Below, piece after piece: positions 35,862 to 43,051 of a DNA stretch of 43,051 nt. The stretch lies in contig JNEM01013901.1 of assembly GCA_000697335.1 (NCBI GenBank), positions 1 to 43,051 of the forward strand, in the 5' to 3' direction. Each line of letters starts with the position of its first letter. Positions within the stretch are counted from its first letter, which is position 1. The position numbers were made by a program, and so were the translations under genes. The notes under the pieces were generated by a model. It did no database searches. It was not told the DNA's origin and worked only from the letters and a program-made list of their open reading frames with translations. The stretch comes from Conidiobolus incongruus B7586 (taxonomy: Eukaryota > Entomophthoromycota > Entomophthoromycetes > Entomophthorales > Conidiobolaceae).

Positions 35862-37697
35862 TATAATTGTTTTTTCTTTAATAACTTAATAAAAGCTTAT
35901 GTTATTCTACTTGATTATAATTAATATGGTTTATTCATATAGAAACAGATATTTTGCTTAAAGTATAATTTTTAAGTGAATTGGATATTTATAATTAGTC
36001 AGATAATATAAAATTATTAATAAAACTGTTATAAATTTAGGGGGGTTGCTAGTAAGAAATACTGTCTTCAAATCAATTAGTAATATATACCTTGATTTGG
36101 ATGGTCTATTTCTTAAAAAAAAATAAATATGCATTAGATTACTAATTAATAATAATGGGTAAATAGATTAATAGGGAAAGTATATTATAATAACTAATTT
36201 ATATTAATATTCTTTTATTAATTAATAAAATAAGAAAATATATTGAAAAACACCTTTTAATTTTATTTAGAGAATTATCTATATAGTTTAATATTAATTA
36301 TATTAATATTTATATAAATTAAAGTTTAAATTAATTAATAAAAAGTTTTATTTTTTTAAATATAATGATTTTTAGTTAATATTCATTATATAAATTAAGA
36401 ATATCTATTATTTTGTATAATAATTATAAAATACATAAGTTAAACTTATAAAATATTTTCTATATAAAAAATTAGAAAGAATTACCATATTTAATATATT
36501 TACCTGATTATAACTTATATAATTATAATTGATTTAAATAATTAAAAAATATATTTAAAGGAACAAAATATTCCTACAAAATAAATTAAATTGGTTTATA
36601 AAATATTATATTTTAATATTTAATAAAAAGAGTTTTTTTAAGTGTTAAAAGCTTGTTAAAGATAAAAAAAGTTATTAATAATATAAAAGAGTATTAATTT
36701 TATATTATATAATAAATTTTACAAATCATATATTAATATTTTTAAAATTGTGCTATTATTTAATTTTTGTACTAATAATTTCACATTTTTGATAATTGAA
36801 ATAATACAATGTTTCTAAGTCAATTATTAGTCAAATATTAATATAAATAAATAATTTGAAATTTTCAAATATGAATCAGTGATAAATATTATATGAATGA
36901 TTTATCAATTAGACCACTTAAATTATATTTGCTATTTTAATCTTAACAGTCAATTATGAGATTAAATATACTATATAACCATGGTAAATCTATTGCTCTA
37001 TTATATAAATAATATATATATAGTTCCGTCATATTATCTAATTTTTATTAAAAAAATAATAGTGTTATTTTGATTTTAATAAATCGCTCAAAGTTTTTAA
37101 GTTATAAACTATTTAGCGATTAATTGATGGGAGATAGGTTGTAAAAATTTAACTATATTTTAAAAATGTGATCATTAAAATATATCTTTTTAATAATCAT
37201 AATAAATGATATGATCATATGGATATTTATCGTATAGCTTTCAAGTATATTTTTAATTTCTTTAACTATTATCAAAAATTTTAATATAAATTATAAGCTA
37301 AAATCATATAATAAATTTTTTAATAAAATTGAAATATTTTATAAATATTGAATTTTATTATCAATTAATATTTTGAGAGTTCATATATTGCCTATTCAAA
37401 CTCAAGATATGTATTAATGTATGGAAAGTTTTGTGTTATATATTAAAAATATAAATTTACTAAATATATTTGATAAACTTTGATTTTTAATAATAATATT
37501 AGTTAGTTGAAAAAAAAAACGAATAAATTTGAAATAATTAAATGAATATTATCCCATAATATATTTGAATCTAATAAAATTATTATAAATTAAATCTATT
37601 TCAATATTTTGAGTATTAAATTTTTGAAATAATTTATAAAATAAAAAAATTTAATTCAAGAAAATTAACAAATTATTCAAAATTTTTATATAAAAAA
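35862..37697. other. 1.8-kb AT-rich intergenic region
   Basis: No coding sequence supported. It holds the inverted repeat at 36054-36114 and, from about 36115 to 36720, a block that is exceptionally poor in C and almost without CpG, similar in texture to the transposon fossil at 543-8916. It might be a further decayed repeat, but I recognise no transposase or LTR in it. Confidence 0.5.
36054..36114. repeat. Imperfect inverted repeat, possible transposon end or MITE trace
   Basis: AAGAAATACTGTCTTCAAAT (extending to CAA) begins at 36054 and is mirrored by TTGATTTGGATGGTCTATTT (extending to CTT) ending at 36114, with about 16 nt between the arms. About four fifths of the 23 positions pair. It lies at the left edge of the C-poor block and could be the end of a decayed element. 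Confidence 0.5.
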
Positions 37698-38030
37698 ATG
37701 TCACAAAGTCAAAAGTAAAGTACTATTTAAATTTTTTAAAAACAATATTATTAATTTCATTTTAATAGAGAATTAACTTGTACTTATAATACCCACAATT
37801 GGAGCCAACCCTATAATTCAGACGAAAGTTTAGAACAAAATATTAAAAACTTTAAAACTTATATCAACGATTTATTGACTGAACAATTAAAAACTTGTAA
37901 TGACGACCCCAATATTGTTGTCAATGAAGATGATGATGTTGAAGAAGAGGAGGAAGATGATGAAAATATAACGTCAACTGAAAATGGAATTCAAGAAAAT
38001 CCTGATAAGAAGCAGAAGATTAGTCCTTAA
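37698..38030 (+). CDS. GON7-like KEOPS/EKC complex subunit
   Basis: Small two-exon gene. Exon 1 is only 17 nt (37698-37714, encoding MSQSQ plus part of a Lys codon) and exon 2 is 37769-38030, with a 54-bp GT...AG intron that keeps phase. The product is about 92 aa. The first half (ELTCTYNTHNWSQPYNSDES and a helix ending DLLTEQLK) followed by an acidic run (DDDVEEEEEDDE) and a short basic end (KKQKISP) has the same architecture as human GON7, which ends in an acidic stretch and a KRPK-type tail. GON7 caps the KEOPS complex that makes the N6-threonylcarbamoyl group on A37 of tRNAs reading ANN codons. The family is weakly conserved, so this is a structural-pattern match, not a strong homology claim. 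Confidence 0.62.
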
Positions 38031-39325
38031 ATAGGATTATGTATATTACCCATAGGTAATAAACTACTTGAATTATTGTATAATATTTAGAATACTTTTC
38101 ACTCTAATTTTATTTATATTATTTATAGTTTAATTAATACGATTTATTATGATTTTATTCCTAAAACAAAATAATTTAATTTAATTTATTGATTAAATCT
38201 CAAAATTCAACGCCTTTTCATTAACTAAATTATTATATTCAAATTCAAATTCGATCTTTTTAATTTTTATAGGTATAATAATTATTATAAATTAATTATA
38301 TTATTAAAAACAAATATTTTTTAAATTATTGGTTAAAAAATAATTGAGGCATTTTACAGCTATTTAAATTGATATTCATTAGCTAGTTTTGAATTCAAAT
38401 ATTTTTTTTATTAAAAGGGAGATAATATATTGTTTAAGCTAGTAATGCTTGAAATAATATAGGTAATACTCTTGTTGAGAGTTCAAATATGGGAAAACAT
38501 CATTTACATTCTATTAATAGGTAAGTTATTTTAATTAATTGGTCTTGGATATATTTCTAAATTGTATATAAGCAATAACCAAATATAAATACAATATCAA
38601 ACGTTGGATATATTTGATGAATAATAATTCAAAGACAATTTTAGATTCAATAAGCTAATTAAATTTTAAAAATATGAATCTATATAATAATAGCAAAAAA
38701 TTTGATTAAACTTAAGCAAATAGATATTTGATAAAAAGTAATTTGATATAACATTAATCAATATATTTGATGCTTGTATTATTCATCTACAAATTGAAGA
38801 AAGTATAAATAAGAACTCTCTTAGGATTTAAGTAATATATCATTTAAATCTTTAAATGTTAATTTTAAATCAAAATAACGTTTAAAAATATGTCAAGTCA
38901 TAAAAAGTGTAATTGAAAAATTTATTTCTCATTCATTAAAATTGGTATTTTTATACTATTATTTTTTTTAATGATGTTAATATCAAAACAACTTTCAACA
39001 ACCTTACATACTTCCTAAAATTAGTATTATTAATTGGTCGAAATTTATCGATTAAATAAAATTCCGAATTAACCTCAATTTATTGGCCAATGAAGAAATA
39101 GTATTATAAATTAAAATAATAAAATTTATATAAAAAATATTACAATTTGGGCGAATTTCAAGTTATTTAAGTTTATTATTCTCATTATACTTGTTAAACA
39201 ATTGGTTTTTTAACAAAATTGTCACATTGGAAGTTTCACATGTGTGCAAAGATAAAGTATATAATAATGCTCAATCATAATAAATAAAAGATTACCAAGT
39301 TATATAATTGATAATTAACAATAAA
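38031..39325. other. 1.3-kb AT-rich intergenic region
   Basis: No gene supported. An ATG-led stretch at 38489-38521 ending at a GTAAGT donor-like site could be a tiny first exon, but no matching second exon was found. The segment just before the glucanase (about 39180-39320) presumably contains its promoter. Confidence 0.5.
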
Positions 39326-40885
39326 ATGCGCGAAAAGAAGAGAAGTTGTTGGAAGAGATATTGGTGGGTATGGCTGATACTAGCTCTGCTCATAGCTATC
39401 GGTCTCGTATTTTTAATTTTATTGGTAATTGTGAAACCGCCAGCAGTTATGAAATTTTTCAGATTGGATAATAGCTCGAACAAGTCGTCAAACTCAAATT
39501 TGCCCAATTTGGAGAATAATCCTAAACTGGACGAGAATGAAAAGATAGAGACTGAGAAGGCGTTGAAGGGACCTCCCAACTTCGACTGGATCCCCCAGAG
39601 CTTGGGCGATTACGATGATTCCACTCAGCCTAATGATTACACTCCCCAGTTGAAAGAAGCTTTCCCTTACGGAAAGACACCCATTCGTGGTGTGAATCTT
39701 GGTGGTTGGTTGGTGTTGGAACCTTTCTTGACCTATGATCTCTTCGCCAAATTTGATCCAAGCGAAAATGTTATTGACGAATGGACACTTTGCCAAAAGT
39801 TGGGTAAATCCAAATGTAAAGAATTGTTACATGAACATTACAATACTTTTGTCACTGAAGATACTATCAAAAAGATCAGAGACGCAGGTCTAAACCATGT
39901 TAGAATTCCTATTCCTCATTGGGCTATTGACATTCAAGACGATGAACCTTATGTGTATGGCAGTTGGTACTATTTATTGAGAGGCATTCAATGGTGCAGA
40001 AAGTATGGTATCAGAGTTCAACTTGATTTCCATACAGCTCCAGGCAGTCAAAATGGATGGAATCACAGTGGGCGTCAAGGTCGCGCAGGATTTTTGAATG
40101 CAACCAACCCGGATAACGATGCATTGGTGAAACGATTCAACGGTATTATGATGAAAACTATCGAGTACTTTACTCAGCCTCAATTCTCTAACGTCGTCAC
40201 AATGTTTACAGTACTTAATGAACCTAAAACTGAGGACGATGGATTACAATTACTCGTCGATTTCTATAAAGATAGTTACAAAATGATCCGAAGCAAATTC
40301 AGCACTAATAGTACAGCACCACTCTTAGTGTATTCCGAAGCATTTAGATCCTTCAAGTACTGGCCCAAAGTAATGCCCAAATCTCAGTACAAGAACGTAG
40401 CACTCAACGGCAACAATTACATCGCATTCGATCCTCAAGTGTACAATTTAGATCAGGACGAAATCTTGGACATTCCATGCAAAGGCTGGCTTAAAGACTA
40501 CAAAGAAGCTACCAAAGAGTTTGGAGCAGCCATCTGTTCTGAATTCTCAGTCGCCACGAACGATTGTGGTGCATTCGTTAATGGCGTGAAAATGGGCAAT
40601 CGCATGAATGGCAATTTCAACGAGGGTTTCGACAACTACACATGCAAGGATTGCAAATGTCACAAGCATTTGGACTGGAAGAACTACACCCCAGAGTATA
40701 AACAATTCCTCAAGAAGTTCGTCGAAAAACAAATGGACGCATTTGAACTCGGTGGTTTGGGGTGGTTCTTTTGGAATTTCCGAACCGGTAACAATATGAA
40801 TCCTCTCTGGGATTACTTTTTGGGATTGGATGAGGGTTGGATTCCTAAAGATGCTAATAATAGGGAATCACATTGTAAAGCTTAA
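39326..40885 (+). CDS. Membrane-anchored GH5 exo-1,3-beta-glucanase
   Basis: Hydrolyses beta-1,3-glucan (glucan 1,3-beta-glucosidase, EC 3.2.1.58) and remodels the cell wall. 519 aa, intronless. The ATG at 39326 is preferred; earlier in-frame codons lack ATG. A basic cytoplasmic tail (MREKKRSCWKR) and one membrane helix (about 14-36) make it a type II membrane protein like fungal ExgD. The catalytic domain starts with RGVNLGGWLVLEPFLTYD (from residue 121), has HVRIPIPHWA, LDFHTAPGSQNG, the acid/base in LNEPK (Glu299) and the nucleophile in CSEFS (Glu406), both expected catalytic glutamates of GH5, and a Trp-rich end (GGLGWFFWNFRTG). Potential N-glycosylation sites occur in the lumenal part. 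The stretch at about 445-465 has extra cysteines (CKDCKCHKH), unusual for the family. Activity is inferred from motifs. Confidence 0.94.
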   Translation: MREKKRSCWKRYWWVWLILALLIAIGLVFLILLVIVKPPAVMKFFRLDNSSNKSSNSNLPNLENNPKLDENEKIETEKALKGPPNFDWIPQSLGDYDDSTQPNDYTPQLKEAFPYGKTPIRGVNLGGWLVLEPFLTYDLFAKFDPSENVIDEWTLCQKLGKSKCKELLHEHYNTFVTEDTIKKIRDAGLNHVRIPIPHWAIDIQDDEPYVYGSWYYLLRGIQWCRKYGIRVQLDFHTAPGSQNGWNHSGRQGRAGFLNATNPDNDALVKRFNGIMMKTIEYFTQPQFSNVVTMFTVLNEPKTEDDGLQLLVDFYKDSYKMIRSKFSTNSTAPLLVYSEAFRSFKYWPKVMPKSQYKNVALNGNNYIAFDPQVYNLDQDEILDIPCKGWLKDYKEATKEFGAAICSEFSVATNDCGAFVNGVKMGNRMNGNFNEGFDNYTCKDCKCHKHLDWKNYTPEYKQFLKKFVEKQMDAFELGGLGWFFWNFRTGNNMNPLWDYFLGLDEGWIPKDANNRESHCKA

Positions 40886-43051
40886 CCTGAATTCTCTCAA
40901 TTAATATTTATTATTAGAAGGTGGACTAATTTTGTTATTGTGTGATTTGATTTAGCACCAATAATCGGCTGATTATAACTAAATTCTCCTTAATTTTTAA
41001 AGTGTTAATAACTATTATTAATATTAATTTAATTTAATAAATACCTAATAATTTATTTAAATATATATGAGAATATGATCAATGTAATAGTTTAATAAAA
41101 TCCAATTTCTCAATTTTTACAGATTATCATCAAGATGAACCTAAAAAACTTCCAATTGATAATATTATTAAACAAATTTAATTTTTGTTATTATTTTAAT
41201 TTTCGGTTTATATATTTTATTATTAAGTTTGAATTGATAATAGTATTTATTGAAATATTAAAAATATATACATTGATTAAATTTTGTCGTGTATCGGGAG
41301 GTCCGCTGGCCATTCAACTTAAACCATCCGACATTATTTAAAATATTACTTACTCACAAGTACCATCCAGTATCCTTGTACGATGAGAAATGGGGAAACT
41401 AAAATCAGTGATTCAACACATTCGCAAGGACTAATAACGCTATAAAATTACTACTGAGCACATATTTACTCGAGAATCATTTCGATAAGGACTAAGCTCT
41501 GTACACACTGATATTTTAATAAAACCTATTAAAGTATCTCGCTAGCCACCTTTAGCCTGTTTTATCAGATCTGTTTTATCCACATTCCAATGCTATTTTC
41601 CAACAGACTTGCAATATGTTGAACTACTTTTTACTCATCAAATTTACATCAATCCGACTTCGAATATATTAACCATTCTAAAAAGTAAATGGGAGTTTGA
41701 CCCAAAAATAAATTTTTCCAACCTCAGGATTGATATTTTCATTCTTCATAGCATTGTCTTCACAAATAATTTAACATTTTCTATTACATGGAAATAAACT
41801 TCAACAAATGGCTTACCAATACTTTTGCAAGCTTAATCACGATGGAATGATGGAATGTGGAAATTTTAAGATGAAAGTATGGAAGTTAAACTTATATATT
41901 GTTGTATTTTATATGGTATATTTAAAACCAATATTATAATATAGAATTTTAAATACATTATATTATTAATCAACTAATCCAATTTATATACTTTGAAAAT
42001 ATATAACTTTATATTAAATTAGTTCTCAAATTAATAAGTTGAGATTTTAGTTTCAATAGTTATCAATCATAGATTTAAAATTAATTATTAAATTATTAAA
42101 TAAGGATAATCCATTATTATTCTATTTTTTAAAACCTAAAGTCCATTACACTTAATGTTTTATTTATTTTTAAATAACAATTTTTTGAATAATATCACTT
42201 TAAGAATATATATTCTATATATTTTGTTAAAAAAATTCTTTTAATTATTATAATAAATATATAAGCTAATATTCAATTTAGACCTTTTAAAAACTTTAAC
42301 TCAATAGACTGATTTTCATTGAATTATATTAGATACTAAATATTATTTAATTTTAAATGGTTATATTAAGGTTATAGCACAATATATTTACTTACCGTCA
42401 ATTATATATATTTATATATATATATATCCAAAAATTATCAAAGATTCAATATAATAAAATATTTTTATTTTATTATATTTGATAAATAATTATTACTTTA
42501 AATAGTAATTGACATTTTCATTCAAATTCATTAATTCTTACTCAAAATTAATATAAAAGTTGATTTTTTGTTTATTGAACATTATCAATAGTTTTACCAT
42601 TTAGTTTTGAATAAAAATATAATTTAGTATATTATTAACTTAAGCTTTATTTTTAAAATTATATTTGATTTTTACTAATTTTTTTAAAAAAACATATTAT
42701 TTGGATTGATATTAATTAAATTAATATATTTAATTTTCTCAAATTTATTTTTTATTAGGGATTATACTTTTAATTGGAATATTATAAATAATTATAAATA
42801 ATTTTTGTGGATTATAAATTAATCAATATAATTGAGTGAAGATTTAAGTATTTAATATCAGATTATAAAAAGTTAAATTATAATGATTTTATTTTCAAAA
42901 TTACCATTATTTAATATAAATATATATTGACCTTTATACGATATTTTGGAATATTTTAGTTTATAATTTGTATAAATTAAATGAAAAATCTCAAATATCA
43001 TAATTTTATTCAAGATTAATAATTAAGTAAATATTAATTTTATTTCAAATT
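40886..43051. other. 2.2-kb AT-rich region to the window end with a less AT-rich island
   Basis: Downstream of the glucanase most of this is featureless AT-rich DNA; a short AT-alternating run occurs at about 42402-42427. The exception is about 41285-41880, which has clearly more G and C, CpG dinucleotides and short open stretches but no complete gene that I can build. It may be an exon, a decayed gene or a non-coding RNA, discussed under findings. Confidence 0.5.

Noticed and set aside
38489-38560. ATG plus ten codons ending at a GTAAGT, possible first exon
   Set aside because: No acceptor followed by an open, protein-like second exon could be found downstream.
39308-39325. Extended N-terminus of the glucanase from a TTG at 39308
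   Set aside because: A normal ATG at 39326 gives a standard type II anchor; TTG starts are not expected in fungal nuclear genes.
39292-40732. Minus-strand frames opposite the GH5 glucanase
   Set aside because: The opposite strand has both catalytic glutamates and full family motifs; the antisense frames have none.
41135-41341. 68-codon plus-strand frame
   Set aside because: Mostly Ile/Phe/Leu from AT-rich DNA with an unrelated end; no start context, partner exon or known family.
41285-41605. Possible solo LTR (starts TGTCG, ends CCAACA)
   Set aside because: No target-site duplication at these ends and no second copy in the window.
41609-41797. 62-codon plus-strand frame in the less AT-rich island
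   Set aside because: No recognisable family and no convincing splice partner; kept only as part of the island finding.
1-43051. CRISPR arrays, rRNA or tRNA genes, bacterial-type operons
   Set aside because: No regularly spaced direct repeats, no cloverleaf or rRNA core sequence, and all genes have eukaryotic structure.

Overview
This window looks like nuclear DNA from a very AT-rich fungus. Genes carry short spliceosomal introns (about 47-68 bp, GT...AG). Two of the predicted proteins are essentially fungal: a DASH-ring subunit (Dad1) and a type II membrane-anchored GH5 exo-beta-1,3-glucanase. Coding DNA is moderately AT-rich, while the 0.5-3.9 kb spacers are extremely AT-rich. An early-diverging lineage such as the Entomophthoromycotina (Conidiobolus-like) would fit, but that placement is an inference and not demonstrated.

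Layout. 1-542: AT-rich flank. 543-8916: a decayed Ty3/Gypsy-type LTR retrotransposon, probably a chromovirus, with a 5-bp target duplication (TAAAA) and two Tc1/mariner-type DNA transposons nested inside it. One of these (784-2099) sits in the 5' LTR and the other (4373-5564) in the reverse-transcriptase region. I could find no CpG anywhere in this block, which suggests decay by cytosine deamination (methylation or a RIP-like process). 8922-12807: long AT-rich spacer. 12808-16456 (+): SEC24 COPII cargo adaptor, 12 exons, about 1015 aa. 19219-21227 (+): CNNM/Mam3-type DUF21-CBS membrane protein, 4 exons. 22045-22872 (-): three-CCCH zinc-finger protein. 25369-27765 (+): LEM/HeH-family inner nuclear membrane protein (Heh1/Src1/Man1), 5 exons. 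30974-31717 (-): dynactin p24 (DCTN3-like), 3 exons, divergently paired with a small two-exon DAD1 gene at 31972-32222 (+). 32267-32677 (-): unknown single-pass membrane protein. 34214-35008 (+): three-finger C2H2 protein resembling the Iec1-type INO80 subunit. 35559-35861 (-): unknown small hydrophobic protein. 37698-38030 (+): small two-exon gene resembling the KEOPS subunit GON7, with a 17-nt first coding exon. 39326-40885 (+): GH5 exo-1,3-beta-glucanase. 40886-43051: AT-rich tail with an unexplained less AT-rich island.

The genes are ordinary eukaryotic housekeeping loci (secretion, ion homeostasis, nuclear envelope, mitosis, chromatin, tRNA modification, cell wall) with no operon-like organisation. 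The most interesting features are the nested, CpG-free transposon fossil, the two very small spliced genes (DAD1 and GON7-like), and the shared 254-bp promoter between two microtubule-related genes. I did not find a clearly novel multi-gene system. No tRNA, rRNA or CRISPR could be supported.
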